A stretch of 64,000 nucleotides of DNA from Chloroflexota bacterium (GTDB taxonomy: Bacteria > Chloroflexota > Dehalococcoidia > Lucifugimonadales > Lucifugimonadaceae). The notes under the pieces were generated by a model. It was not told the DNA's origin and did not search any database. It saw only the letters and a program-made list of their open reading frames with translations. A program made the position numbers and the translations under genes. The stretch spans positions 1 to 64,000 of the forward strand of contig JABIFF010000002.1 of the NCBI GenBank assembly GCA_018650845.1. The letters are read 5' to 3'. Within the stretch, counting starts at the first letter, position 1. Every line of letters begins with the position of its first letter. Positions 1 through 8,982 of the stretch are shown here, one piece after another.

Positions 1-2
1 GA

Positions 3-1526
3 ATAAATCACGATGGTGTGCTGGAATACGCCAACCCCGCCAGCGATGTTGTTTGCAAGGCAGTAAATGCGAAGACGGGCGACGTAGTTCCTGTCGACAT
101 GATGAGAGAGTTCTCTCGCATTGCTTCCAGTGGAAGTTCCGAAACCATCGAAGTTGAAGCTGATGACAGGGTTTACTCGCTGAAGATCGTGGAAGTGTTC
201 GAGTTCAACTGCATCAACGTCTACGGAACCGATATCACCGCTATGAAGGTGCTCAACAAATTCCCCGACTTGAACCCCAATCCTGTGATGCGCATGTCAC
301 CAGAAGGCGCACTCGAGTATTCCAACTCCGCAGGCGCTCCAGTGGTTCGAGCCATGGGTATGGAAGTTGGCGATCTGTTCAGTGATGAGATGAAGGATCG
401 AATCATTGCTCTGCGATCAGGATCGTCAGCTGATCCGCTAGAGGTCAGTGGTGAAGGGCGTACTTACTCGTTGATGCCTGTTCACACACGTGAATTCGAT
501 ATCACCAATATCTACGGAGACGACATCACGGCGCGTATCGCCATGAACAAGTTCCCCGACCAGAACCCGAACCCCGTTCTGCGAATCACAAATGATCAGA
601 TAGTCGAGTACGCCAACCCTGCGAGCGAGCTCGTTCTAAAAGCTATTGGTGCGGGTGTAGGCGAAAAACTTCCCGACGAATTCTTCGGCAAAATTTCAGG
701 TATATCCGATTCTGGATCATCTGAATCTATCGATGTTTCTGCCGATGGTCGAACCTTCTCACTGCTTGTTGTTGGCGTGTTCGAATTCGGCTTTATCAAC
801 CTGTACGGAACCGAAATCACGGCGTCGCTGGAGCTGGAGAAGGCGCACAAAGACAACGAGCTACTGCTTCTCAACATTCTTCCAGGATCTATCGCAGATC
901 GGCTGAAGAGCGGAGAAGGTCTGATCGCCGACCGGTTCGACGACATGAGCGTGCTATTCGCCGACGTTGTTGGGTTCACCCAGATGTCGAAGAACATGAG
1001 TCCTTCTGCATTGGTCGAAATGCTGAACACTGTCTTCTCGATGTTCGACAGTATCGCCGACAAATATAATCTCGAAAAAATCAAGACGATTGGTGACGCC
1101 TACATGATCGCCGGTGGCATCGGGGTGGACGGTCGTGGTCACGCCGAGAACATGGCTGACATGGGACTTGAGATGCTCGATTTGCTTGCAGGCTACCGCG
1201 ATAGAACCGGGATCGATATTCAGGTGCGAGTCGGTATCCACATGGGACCCGCCGTTGCAGGTGTCGTTGGCCTAAAGAAGTTTATTTACGACGTTTGGGG
1301 CGACACTGTAAACACCGCGAGCCGACTTGAATCTCACGGTATTCCAAACCGTATTCAAGTGCTCGAAGCTACCACTATTAAGTTGGCGGAAACACACGAA
1401 TTCGAAGAACGAGGCGTGGTGGATGTTAAGGGTATTGGCCCGTTGAACATCTACTTCCTGAACAGGCGACTCGAGGCTTCAGGCAACGGTGCAATAACCG
1501 CTTCGACAGATAAGCAGTCGAGCTAA
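3..1526 (+). CDS. PAS-repeat class III adenylate cyclase (5' end outside window)
   Basis: Predicted cytoplasmic signalling enzyme making cAMP from ATP. The reading frame is open to the window edge, and the first codons (I-N-H-D-G-V-L-E-Y-A-N-P) match the middle of the internal repeat, so the true start lies upstream. The N-terminal part holds about three PAS-like repeats of some 95 residues, marked by NPNPVxR, EYANPAS, a GSS stretch and (I/L)YGxxITA. A short linker leads to a class III cyclase domain from about nt 880. It has metal-binding FADVVGFT (near nt 957), KTIGDAYM (near 1083) with the adenine-type Lys, and YDVWGDTVNTASR (near 1287) with the adenine-type Asp and the Asn/Arg catalytic pair. 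These residues favour ATP over GTP. No membrane segment is visible in the part present. The ligand of the PAS repeats is unknown. Confidence 0.88.
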   Translation: MNHDGVLEYANPASDVVCKAVNAKTGDVVPVDMMREFSRIASSGSSETIEVEADDRVYSLKIVEVFEFNCINVYGTDITAMKVLNKFPDLNPNPVMRMSPEGALEYSNSAGAPVVRAMGMEVGDLFSDEMKDRIIALRSGSSADPLEVSGEGRTYSLMPVHTREFDITNIYGDDITARIAMNKFPDQNPNPVLRITNDQIVEYANPASELVLKAIGAGVGEKLPDEFFGKISGISDSGSSESIDVSADGRTFSLLVVGVFEFGFINLYGTEITASLELEKAHKDNELLLLNILPGSIADRLKSGEGLIADRFDDMSVLFADVVGFTQMSKNMSPSALVEMLNTVFSMFDSIADKYNLEKIKTIGDAYMIAGGIGVDGRGHAENMADMGLEMLDLLAGYRDRTGIDIQVRVGIHMGPAVAGVVGLKKFIYDVWGDTVNTASRLESHGIPNRIQVLEATTIKLAETHEFEERGVVDVKGIGPLNIYFLNRRLEASGNGAITASTDKQSS

Positions 1527-1530
1527 CGTA

Positions 1531-2460
1531 TTGGCGAATCTGATAGTCCTAGGTTCGGGTGGACCTATCCCAAATGCCGATAGATTCGGCACTTCTCACG
1601 TTGTTCAATCGGGTGGCCGAAATTTTCTGTTCGACTGTGGCCCCGCCGCTACTTACAAGCTGGCGAAGCACGGGCTTAGTTCGCTCGATTTCGACTATGT
1701 ATTCATAAGTCATCACCACTTCGATCACGTTGCCGATTTGCCAGCCTTTCTACTCACACGATGGGATCACAGCATCGGCGATGAGACTCCTCTGAAGGTG
1801 TTCGGTCCTGAGAATACCGAGCTGATGATTGATCGGCTTATTGGCGAAGAGGGTGCGTTCGCTTTCGACTGGAAAGCGCGGGTGAATCATCCGCTTAGCC
1901 AGCAGATGCACCAGCTACGTGGTGGGGATCTTCCTCGACCCAAACCCGAGTTCGACGTTTCGGATGTCAGCACTGGTGTGATTCTCGAAGGTGAGGGGTT
2001 TCGAGTCACTTCACAGCGTATAGAGCATGTCGAACCGCAACTTCAGGCGAACGCCTATCGACTCGATACCGACGACATATCGATCGTGTTCACCGGCGAT
2101 GCACGACCTTGCGACCATGTGATCGATCTTGCAAAGGGCGCAGATGTGCTCGTTTCGATGTGCGGTAATTTCCAGTCAGAACTCGAAAGTAAGGGTGTTG
2201 GTAGCGGCCAGATCGGATCACTCAGTGCAGCAGAAATGGCGGCAGAGGCTGGTGTTGGGCAGCTTGTGATGGTTCACATGGGGCCTGATATATCAAGCGA
2301 AGCAGGACGAGTTCGCGCTGTTGCGGAAATGTCACCAATATTTCAGGGCGAGATCATAGTCACAGACGAACTGAACAGCTACGATCTCCATCGCAAAGAT
2401 GCTTCCGCCTCGCCTCGTGTTGATATCGAAAAGCACACTCACATTTTCCGAGATATGTAG
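1531..2460 (+). CDS. Metallo-beta-lactamase-fold hydrolase, RNase Z/arylsulfatase-like
   Basis: A soluble metallo-beta-lactamase-fold enzyme of 309 residues. The N-terminus NLIVLGSGGPIPNADRFG is the typical opening strand and loop of the RNase Z/ElaC-like branch. The metal motif is SHHHFDHVADLP, followed later by FTGDARP (the bridging Asp) and a C-terminal MVHMGPD His motif. It starts at a TTG five bases after the cyclase stop. No nearby ATG fits, and the TTG places the first beta strand right at the N-terminus. The tight spacing suggests co-transcription with the cyclase. The substrate is not clear: RNase Z homologs include tRNA nucleases, phosphodiesterases and sulfatases, and a phosphodiesterase acting on the cyclase product is possible but unsupported. 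Confidence 0.85.
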   Translation: MANLIVLGSGGPIPNADRFGTSHVVQSGGRNFLFDCGPAATYKLAKHGLSSLDFDYVFISHHHFDHVADLPAFLLTRWDHSIGDETPLKVFGPENTELMIDRLIGEEGAFAFDWKARVNHPLSQQMHQLRGGDLPRPKPEFDVSDVSTGVILEGEGFRVTSQRIEHVEPQLQANAYRLDTDDISIVFTGDARPCDHVIDLAKGADVLVSMCGNFQSELESKGVGSGQIGSLSAAEMAAEAGVGQLVMVHMGPDISSEAGRVRAVAEMSPIFQGEIIVTDELNSYDLHRKDASASPRVDIEKHTHIFRDM

Positions 2461-2491
2461 CTCTTAGTGAAAGCTGGAAAATCGTAGCGAT

Positions 2492-3601
2492 ATGAAAATA
2501 GATTCACTCGAAATATTCCACGTTGCGATGCCACTGATCTACCCGTGGCGAACGGCGTACGGCGCCGACTACGACATTCATTCGGTGCTCGTGAAAGCCA
2601 GAAGCGGTGAACACGTTGCTTGGTCGGAATCGACACCGCTACAAATGCCTGCCTACAGTCCTGAAGGCGCAGCCGGAGCGTTCCTGAACGTCTCCGAATT
2701 CTTTGCGCCTCGCATAGTCGGACGAGAGTTCGATACTGCCACAGATGTTTCCGATGCCCTCGGTATCTTCAAGGGGAACCAGTTCGCCAAAGCAGCTCTG
2801 GAAATAGTTTGGTGGACGCTCGAATCTAAACTCCAGAAACGCCCCCTACATGAGCTACTGGGTGGCACTGCCAGAGAAGTGCAGGCTGGTGCTGATTTCG
2901 GTATTCAGGATTCGTTCGATATGTTGCTTGGCAACATTCAGACAGCAGTCGATGCTGGCTTTCCTCGGGTGAAGCTGAAGGTTGCACGAGGTTGGGACGT
3001 CGAGATGCTGAACGCTGTTCGATCGGCTTTTCCGAACGAAAAATTCCATATCGATTGCAACTCTGGATATTCACTCGATGATCTCGATATGTTCAAGCAG
3101 ATGGACAAGTTCAATCTGGAATTTATTGAACAGCCGTTAGCAAACGACGACATCATCGATCACGCAGAGCTTGCTCGTTCAATAAATACACCGATCTGCC
3201 TAGATGAATCAGTCACTGGTCCGAGAGTCGTCGAGCAGGCATTGAAAATACAAGCCTGTGAATACGTGAATATCAAACCGGGACGAGTTGGCGGTTTGAG
3301 CAACGCCATCAGGATCCACGACATATGCCAAGACGCCGGAGTGCCTGTTTGGGTGGGTGGAATGCTCGAAAGCGCTGTTGGGTCGGCAGTGTGCGTCGAA
3401 CTCGCCACACTGCCTAATTTCTTGTACCCCGGCGACCTATTCCCATCGTCACGATTCTACGTCCGCGACATGGGGCAACCGGAAGTAACTCTCACCGAGA
3501 GTCAGACGATGCGACCGTACACAGACGGCCTGCCTGAACCAGATGAGGAACTATTGGAAAAGTTCACTCAGCAGAAAAAACTGATCGAACCTAACGGTTA
3601 G
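2492..3601 (+). CDS. Enolase-superfamily enzyme, MenC/N-acylamino acid racemase type
   Basis: A 369-residue member of the muconate-lactonizing-enzyme subgroup. The catalytic set is complete: KLK (K161, K163), metal ligands D188 (IDCN), E213 (IEQP) and D238 (CLDES), and the opposite-face Lys K262 in NIKPGRVGGL, followed by the VGGMLESAVG loop. This set is typical of the o-succinylbenzoate synthase / N-acylamino acid racemase family, in which the same fold may make o-succinylbenzoate for menaquinone or racemise N-succinyl amino acids. No other menaquinone gene lies in the window, so racemase activity is at least as likely. The stop overlaps the stop of the convergent flavodoxin-family gene. ATG start with a weak upstream purine stretch. 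Confidence 0.85.
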   Translation: MKIDSLEIFHVAMPLIYPWRTAYGADYDIHSVLVKARSGEHVAWSESTPLQMPAYSPEGAAGAFLNVSEFFAPRIVGREFDTATDVSDALGIFKGNQFAKAALEIVWWTLESKLQKRPLHELLGGTAREVQAGADFGIQDSFDMLLGNIQTAVDAGFPRVKLKVARGWDVEMLNAVRSAFPNEKFHIDCNSGYSLDDLDMFKQMDKFNLEFIEQPLANDDIIDHAELARSINTPICLDESVTGPRVVEQALKIQACEYVNIKPGRVGGLSNAIRIHDICQDAGVPVWVGGMLESAVGSAVCVELATLPNFLYPGDLFPSSRFYVRDMGQPEVTLTESQTMRPYTDGLPEPDEELLEKFTQQKKLIEPNG

Positions 3602-4320
3602 CGATACTCAGGGTTTGGATGCCCAAATCGAGCACCAGCATCCCATTCAGATCGCTGGTTGCCATATGCGGGAACGCCCCCGGCATCTTTGATCATTCGT
3701 GCGAAGTGCATCAGATTCCACGCCATGAACGTCGTGTTTCGATTCGTGAAATCGTTCTCAGGACCACCCGAACCTTCGTCTAGATACGATGGCCCCGGAC
3801 CTGCCTCGCCCAGCCAAGCGGCATCGGCTTGAGGAGGGATCGCGTACCCAAGATGCTGCAGCGAGTACAGCAGGTTCATCGAGCAATGCTTAGCGCCGTC
3901 TTCGTTACCAGTGATCAAGCAACCGCCAACACGACCGTAATAGGCGTACTGACCAGCATCGTTTAGGTCGCCAGACGAAGAATAAAGTCGCTCAATAAGT
4001 TGTGTGGCTACCGATGATTTTTCGCCGAGCCAAATGGGCGTGCCTATGATCAAAATGTCAGCGGCTTCGACCTTCTTGTATAGCTCAGGCCATGCATCAA
4101 CATCCCAGCCCTGTTCAGTCATGTCTGGGTAAACGCCATGAGCTATCTTGTAGTCGATAGGCCGAATCACCTCAACCGAGACCCCTTGGGCTTCCATGAT
4201 GGCCTTCGAGTTTTTGATCAACCCCTCAGTATGCGAGAGTTCGGGTGACGGCTTTAGTGTGCAGTTGAAATATAAAGCTGAAAGATCGGAAAAATCGATG
4301 CTGGATTCGCTACTGGTCAT
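3598..4320 (-). CDS. Flavodoxin-family NAD(P)H-dependent FMN reductase-like protein
   Basis: A 240-residue flavodoxin-fold protein that probably binds FMN and acts as a quinone or FMN reductase. Visible are an N-terminal beta strand (ALYFNCTLKPSPELSHT, the phosphate-binding region of this family), the ADILIIGTPIWLGEKSS segment that usually contacts the flavin, and YYGRVGGCLITGNEDG. I place the start at the ATG at 4320, which has GGGGA upstream; an in-frame codon at 4347 would only add a poorly conserved leader. It converges on the enolase-superfamily gene and the two stop codons share bases (TTAG). The partner reductant and substrate are not evident from context. Confidence 0.8.
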   Translation of the reverse strand: MTSSESSIDFSDLSALYFNCTLKPSPELSHTEGLIKNSKAIMEAQGVSVEVIRPIDYKIAHGVYPDMTEQGWDVDAWPELYKKVEAADILIIGTPIWLGEKSSVATQLIERLYSSSGDLNDAGQYAYYGRVGGCLITGNEDGAKHCSMNLLYSLQHLGYAIPPQADAAWLGEAGPGPSYLDEGSGGPENDFTNRNTTFMAWNLMHFARMIKDAGGVPAYGNQRSEWDAGARFGHPNPEYR

Positions 4321-4540
4321 ATGAGAGTCCCCACGTGAGTCGATCACAAATTGCCTAGTTCTGTGTTTATTGGGTGCGCAAGAAAATAATTCGATTCAAG
4401 ATCGGTGACATTGCATCTGTCAGTTTCGCCGGAATAAAAATTCTCGAAACACTTTGGCAAAATACTGCATGTATGGTCGAAGTGATTGCTAGGCAAATCG
4501 CTGTGCAGTCTGGTGATCTTATGGGTTGGGAGAACGAACT

Positions 4541-6193
4541 TTGAACGCCGCTGAACTGTTTGTGCAATGTCTCGAAAACGAGGGTGTGACCCGAATATTC
4601 GGTGTGCCAGGTGAAGAGAACGCCGCACTGATGATGGCGATCGATGCATCGGTTTCCATCGAATTCGTCCTTACTCGACATGAACAAGGCGCAGCCTTCA
4701 TGGCTGAAGTTCACGGACGGCTAACTGGAGAGCCGGGCGTGTGCCTTGGAACGCTTGGACCTGGCGCTGCCAATCTCGTCACCGGCGTGGCTGATGCCAA
4801 CATGGACCGTGCTCCGCTGATAGCTATCACTGGCCAGGTGGGTACCGAGCGATGGCACAAAGAGAGCCACCAGGCGATGGACGTTGTGGGCATGTTCAAG
4901 CCGATCACCAAGTGGGCATCGACGATCCTTACACCGCACAACGTTCCAGAAGTCGTTCACAAAGCATTCAAGCTAGCGGTCGCCGAGAAACCCGGCGCAT
5001 GCCACATCGAGCTACCCGAAGACGTAGCGAGTGCACCCGCTGACGATCTTGATCCAATTCAGAAATCCCGACCAACGCGTCCCGTTCCTGATCGAGACGT
5101 GATTTTCGATGCTCTGCAGGTAATTCGATCGGCTAAAAGCCCGGTCATTCTCGCCGGAAACGGAGTGATCAGGCAGGGCGCATCGGCAGAACTAACAAAG
5201 TTCGCCGAAACCACCGGCATCGGCGTTATCAACACGTTCATGGCAAAAGGCGCGATCAGCCAGGATTCGATGAATTCGCTGTACACGATCGGTCTTGCTG
5301 CTAAAGACATGGTCTTCAGGGCGATTCACGAATCTGATCTGGTGATCACAGTCGGTTACGACATGGTGGAGTACCCGCCAATAATGTGGAACGCTGAACG
5401 AGATAAAAAGATCATTCACCTCGATTTCGTCCCTGCTGAAGTCGACGAAAATTATCGAATTGAAGTCGAGGTTGTGGGCGACTTGCCGCACGCTTTGTTG
5501 ATGCTCAATGACGGGGTTCACGATAATCCGTTCAGGATCGATGAAACTCGCCAGCATGCGATTCGTCATCAGATGATGGAAGATTTCGCTACTTACGAAG
5601 ATGACGACACCAAAGGACCGATGCGTCCTCAGAAGGTGTTGGCAGACGTTCGTAAGGCGCTCGGACCTAGCGATGTTCTGCTTTCCGATGTTGGAGCTCA
5701 CAAGATGTGGGTTGCACGTCAGTATCAGTGCTACGAACCAAACACGTGCCTGATTCCGAACGGGTTTGCTTCGATGGGGTTCGCACTGCCCGGACTGATA
5801 AGCGCTGCAATGGTCGATCCAACTCGCAAGGTCATGGCTGTTGCTGGTGACGGTGGATTCCTGATGAACGTGCAGGAAATGGAGACGGCGCGCCGTTTGA
5901 ATTCCGATATTACGGTGATGGTTTGGGAAGATGGCGGATACGGTCTGATTGAGTGGAAGCAGAACACAACTTACGGAACTCACACCGATCTTTCGTTTGG
6001 GAATCCGAAGTGGGGCATGCTTGCTGAGTCGTTCGGTTGGAGCTTCGATTACGTCGATGAATCGCCGAAGCTGCTTTCGACGATCGAGAGCGCACTCAAC
6101 ACTGCTGGGCCGTCGCTGATCGTTATTCCAATCGACTATCGAGAGAACGCCATCCTCACGAAACGTCTTGGTGAAATCACGATGGGGCTTTAG
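4541..6193 (+). CDS. Acetolactate synthase, catabolic (AlsS-like) ThDP enzyme
   Basis: A ThDP- and Mg-dependent enzyme of about 550 residues, likely condensing two pyruvates to acetolactate. The catalytic Glu sits in GVPGEENAA (about residue 25). The central domain contains KKIIHLDFVPAEVDENY, and the C-terminal domain has DVGAHKMW and GDGGFLMNVQEMETA followed by VWEDGGYGLIEWKQ. These features resemble the AlsS-type catabolic enzymes more than IlvB: the order W-x-D-x-G-Y fits that branch. No regulatory small subunit gene is adjacent, which also fits. The start is probably TTG 4541, preceded by GGGAG at about eight bases; an in-frame TTG at 4526 is possible. Other ThDP decarboxylases of the same fold cannot be excluded. 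Confidence 0.83.
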   Translation: MNAAELFVQCLENEGVTRIFGVPGEENAALMMAIDASVSIEFVLTRHEQGAAFMAEVHGRLTGEPGVCLGTLGPGAANLVTGVADANMDRAPLIAITGQVGTERWHKESHQAMDVVGMFKPITKWASTILTPHNVPEVVHKAFKLAVAEKPGACHIELPEDVASAPADDLDPIQKSRPTRPVPDRDVIFDALQVIRSAKSPVILAGNGVIRQGASAELTKFAETTGIGVINTFMAKGAISQDSMNSLYTIGLAAKDMVFRAIHESDLVITVGYDMVEYPPIMWNAERDKKIIHLDFVPAEVDENYRIEVEVVGDLPHALLMLNDGVHDNPFRIDETRQHAIRHQMMEDFATYEDDDTKGPMRPQKVLADVRKALGPSDVLLSDVGAHKMWVARQYQCYEPNTCLIPNGFASMGFALPGLISAAMVDPTRKVMAVAGDGGFLMNVQEMETARRLNSDITVMVWEDGGYGLIEWKQNTTYGTHTDLSFGNPKWGMLAESFGWSFDYVDESPKLLSTIESALNTAGPSLIVIPIDYRENAILTKRLGEITMGL

Positions 6194-6240
6194 TTTGAGG
6201 CACGGATTAAGGGTTTTGGCATATTAGGAACCGGAATACG

Positions 6241-6362
6241 TAGATTTCCCGAGTGCCGCCGAGGGATCTGGTGGTGTGTCGCGAACGTCCATCGATCAAT
6301 TTCAGTGCCCAACTAGAACATCCCGCGTCCCCACACCAGATCCCTCCTTCGTCGGGAAATTG
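6241..6362. repeat. Intergenic hairpin repeat, copy A of a three-copy family
   Basis: A nested inverted repeat in the gap between the acetolactate synthase and sulfatase genes. Outer arms ATTTCCCGA (6244-6252) and TCGGGAAAT (6352-6360) and inner arms GAGGGATCTGGTG (6261-6273) and CACCAGATCCCTC (6334-6346) are perfect complements. Read in reverse, the left end matches the right ends of the copies at 32831 and 48711. It encodes nothing obvious. It could be a mobile miniature element, a REP-like sequence or a transcription-attenuating hairpin. Confidence 0.75.
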
Positions 6363-6489
6363 AATTTCCGAGTTTGCCGAAGTGTTCACGCCAATTCGCC
6401 GCCCTTCGCGTAAAAACTTCCGATACGCTGTCGCCATTCTCGATTGATCACTGCTGATCACACACCATCAAGAACAGGAACTAACCCGA

Positions 6490-7857
6490 ATGGCTGACTC
6501 GCGACCGAACGTGATTGTCTATCTAACCGACGACCAAGGCTACGGCGATCTATCGTGCATGGGTGCGACTGATTTCAAGACGCCGACTCTCGACCGCATG
6601 GCACAAGACGGCGTGCGATTCACCAATTGGTACTCGAACAGTCCGGTCTGCTCACCATCACGAGCAGCGTTACTCTCAGGTCGCTATCCCGGAAACGCCG
6701 GTGTGAGGGCGATCCTACGAGGACACCGCACAGCCACCGGACTTCCAGCCAGCACCCCAACGCTGGCAACAATGCTCAAAAAAGAGGGTTACCAGACAGC
6801 AATTACCGGCAAGTGGCATCTGGGTCTGGCTGAAAAGTCACGACCGGGTGCTCACGGATTCGAGAAGACGTTCGGATTCATGGCCGGGTGCATCGATTTC
6901 TACTCGCATATCTACTACTGGGGAGCCAACCGACCTGGCCCTAGCCTGAACCCAACACACGATTTGTGGGAGAACAACGAAGAAATTTGGCGTAACGGCG
7001 AATACTTCACTGAACTCATCGCCAAGAAGGCGGTTGAGTACATCCGTGAAATGGCGAAATCCGACAAACCATTTTTCCTCTACGTCCCGTTCAACGCACC
7101 TCACTACCCGATGCACGCTCCTCAGGAGTACATGGATCGCTTCGACGATTTGCCGTGGGATCGACAGGTGATGGCGGCGATGATCAGCGCAGTTGATGAC
7201 GCAATAGCGGTTATCAAAAACGAACTCGAGCGACTTGGTCTAACCGACAATACGCTTTCAGTATTCACATCTGACAATGGCCCTTCTCGAGAGTCTCGTA
7301 ATTGGCTCGATGGAGCGCAAGACCCGTACTACGGTGGCACGTCTGGCGGGCTTAAAGGTCACAAATTCAGCCTGTTCGATGGTGGGGTAAAAGAACCTGC
7401 AATCATGCATTGGCCAGCTCGAATTCCAGCGGGGCAGGTGAGTGATCAATCCGTCGCATCGATGGACATCGTGCCTACCGTGCTTGAGGCGATAGGTGCA
7501 GACGCAAGCCAGTACGAAATCGATGGCGCCAGTATGCTCTCGCACGTTGCTAACGGCTCTGACGTCGAAGACAGGCCCATCTTCTGGGAGATGGACGGTC
7601 AGACGGCTGTGCGCAGGGGCAAGTGGAAACTCGTCCTAGATGGCCAACTGGTAGAAGACGACGAACCAATCGCCCCGATCCATCTTTCTGACGTCGAAAA
7701 AGACCCCGGTGAAACGGTGAACCTTGCCGATTCGGAACCTGAAATCACCGCCGAGTTAAAAGAACTGGCCTTGAACTGGCGCGCCGGTATCGATAAGCGC
7801 TGGGAAGACGACTATTCATCTGAAGATTACGAGTACGTCGCACACGGCATGGTTTAG
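6490..7857 (+). CDS. Type I sulfatase (formylglycine-dependent)
   Basis: A 455-residue arylsulfatase-fold enzyme that hydrolyses sulfate esters. Metal-binding DD at residues 14-15 (LTDDQGYGD) is followed by the formylglycine motif C54-S-P-S-R58, and then by AITGKWHLG, the second sulfatase signature, and FTSDNGPS with the remaining metal ligands. The Cys-type motif requires maturation by a formylglycine-generating enzyme, which is not in this window. No signal peptide is seen, so it may act in the cytoplasm on imported sulfated sugars. It leads an apparent operon with a mannonate-dehydratase-like gene 54 bases downstream and a cupin, consistent with breakdown of sulfated uronate-containing polysaccharides. 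The exact substrate cannot be read from sequence. Confidence 0.92.
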   Translation: MADSRPNVIVYLTDDQGYGDLSCMGATDFKTPTLDRMAQDGVRFTNWYSNSPVCSPSRAALLSGRYPGNAGVRAILRGHRTATGLPASTPTLATMLKKEGYQTAITGKWHLGLAEKSRPGAHGFEKTFGFMAGCIDFYSHIYYWGANRPGPSLNPTHDLWENNEEIWRNGEYFTELIAKKAVEYIREMAKSDKPFFLYVPFNAPHYPMHAPQEYMDRFDDLPWDRQVMAAMISAVDDAIAVIKNELERLGLTDNTLSVFTSDNGPSRESRNWLDGAQDPYYGGTSGGLKGHKFSLFDGGVKEPAIMHWPARIPAGQVSDQSVASMDIVPTVLEAIGADASQYEIDGASMLSHVANGSDVEDRPIFWEMDGQTAVRRGKWKLVLDGQLVEDDEPIAPIHLSDVEKDPGETVNLADSEPEITAELKELALNWRAGIDKRWEDDYSSEDYEYVAHGMV

Positions 7858-7911
7858 CGTCAAACACCAGAGTTCAGTAACACATCACATTAGAGCTAGA
7901 GGAATACGGAA

Positions 7912-8973
7912 ATGGTTTACGACAAAGCCGGAATTAGCGATTCGATAAAGGGACAGGGACACTGGCCCGAGACGGATGAAACTCCTACTCTCACTCTATT
8001 TCTCGACAACCTCTCAGATCGTTCACTGAGACGCGTGAAGCAGCTTGGCGTGATGGGCGTAAGCATCGCCCACCTCGATACAGGCGGACTCGAAACGTGG
8101 ACTGACGAGAACCTTAAGCGCCACATCGATCGTGTCGCTGAAGCCGATCTTGAACTTCGAAACGTCATGTTCGATCCCGGCGAGCGAATTATTTTCGGCA
8201 AAGATGGTCGTGACGAAGATATTGAAACGATCATCAAAGCCATTCAAGTTGCAGGTCGACAAGGCTTGCCGGTGATGGAATACAACTTCTACGCTCACCG
8301 AATTGTCGAAGGGTACAAAGTCGTACCCGGTCGCGGTGGTTCAGGGTTGATGGATTTCAATAACGACCGCATCAAAGATCTCCCGCCGCTCCAAGGCAAG
8401 ACAGCGATTTCGATTGACGATCTTTGGGAGAACGTCACCTACTACCTCAAAGCCGTTATACCGGCGGCTGAAGCGGCAAACGTGCGACTTGCCTTGCACC
8501 CCAATGATCCACCTGCGCCTATAAGTCGAGGCAGTGGTCAGATCATGGGGTCGGTCGAAGGTTGGAAGCGGCTGGTCGATATTGTGCCAAGTCCGTACAA
8601 CGGCATCACATTCGATTGTGGTGTGACCCGTGAGCTTGGGCATGATCCTGTCGAAACCTGCCGGTACTTTGGCGAGCGCGACCAGATCAACCATGTTCAT
8701 TTCCGCAATGTTGTAACTCGCACTCCTCAGCTCGATTACACGGAAGTGTGGGTCGATGAGGGACAGGTTGATATGTTCGCCGTGATGAGCGAACTGGTTC
8801 GGCAGAAGTACCCCCGTTTGATATATCCAGAGCATCCGCCACAAAACGACTCTGATACGGAAAACCCGTTCGATGGAATTTCGGCAACCACATATACCGG
8901 ATTTGCTTACACGGTCGGCTATGCCCGAGCGATGATGCAGGCTGCGCTAGCAACCGAAGCTGCAGGGAAGTAG
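7912..8973 (+). CDS. Mannonate dehydratase (UxuA-like) TIM-barrel protein
   Basis: A 353-residue TIM-barrel protein resembling UxuA, which dehydrates D-mannonate to 2-keto-3-deoxygluconate in hexuronate catabolism. Supporting segments are the N-terminal (V)MGVSIAH strand, NVRLALHPNDPPAP (the metal/substrate His-Asp loop of the family), ITFDCGVTRELG, INHVHFRNV with metal-binding His, and the C-terminal RLIYPEHPP. Length is slightly below the usual 390 or so. It is sandwiched between a sulfatase and a double-cupin gene, 9 bases from the latter, which supports a role in sugar-acid degradation. A xylose-isomerase-like dehydratase or epimerase with another sugar acid is the main alternative. Confidence 0.8.
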   Translation: MVYDKAGISDSIKGQGHWPETDETPTLTLFLDNLSDRSLRRVKQLGVMGVSIAHLDTGGLETWTDENLKRHIDRVAEADLELRNVMFDPGERIIFGKDGRDEDIETIIKAIQVAGRQGLPVMEYNFYAHRIVEGYKVVPGRGGSGLMDFNNDRIKDLPPLQGKTAISIDDLWENVTYYLKAVIPAAEAANVRLALHPNDPPAPISRGSGQIMGSVEGWKRLVDIVPSPYNGITFDCGVTRELGHDPVETCRYFGERDQINHVHFRNVVTRTPQLDYTEVWVDEGQVDMFAVMSELVRQKYPRLIYPEHPPQNDSDTENPFDGISATTYTGFAYTVGYARAMMQAALATEAAGK

Positions 8974-8982
8974 GAAATACAG

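Noticed and set aside
5923-5965. Loss of the Asn in the ThDP metal motif of the acetolactate synthase (WEDGGYG)
   Set aside because: Catabolic AlsS-type enzymes have W-x-D-x-G-Y here, so this looks normal for the branch rather than a defect.
5192-5983. Long minus-strand open frame (263 codons) inside the acetolactate synthase gene
   Set aside because: It is antisense to a gene with clear ThDP-enzyme motifs. Its translation shows no family features and no ribosome-binding site.
8341-8844. Minus-strand open frame of 167 codons within the mannonate-dehydratase-like gene
   Set aside because: Antisense shadow of a supported gene; composition is His/Arg/Pro-rich without motifs.
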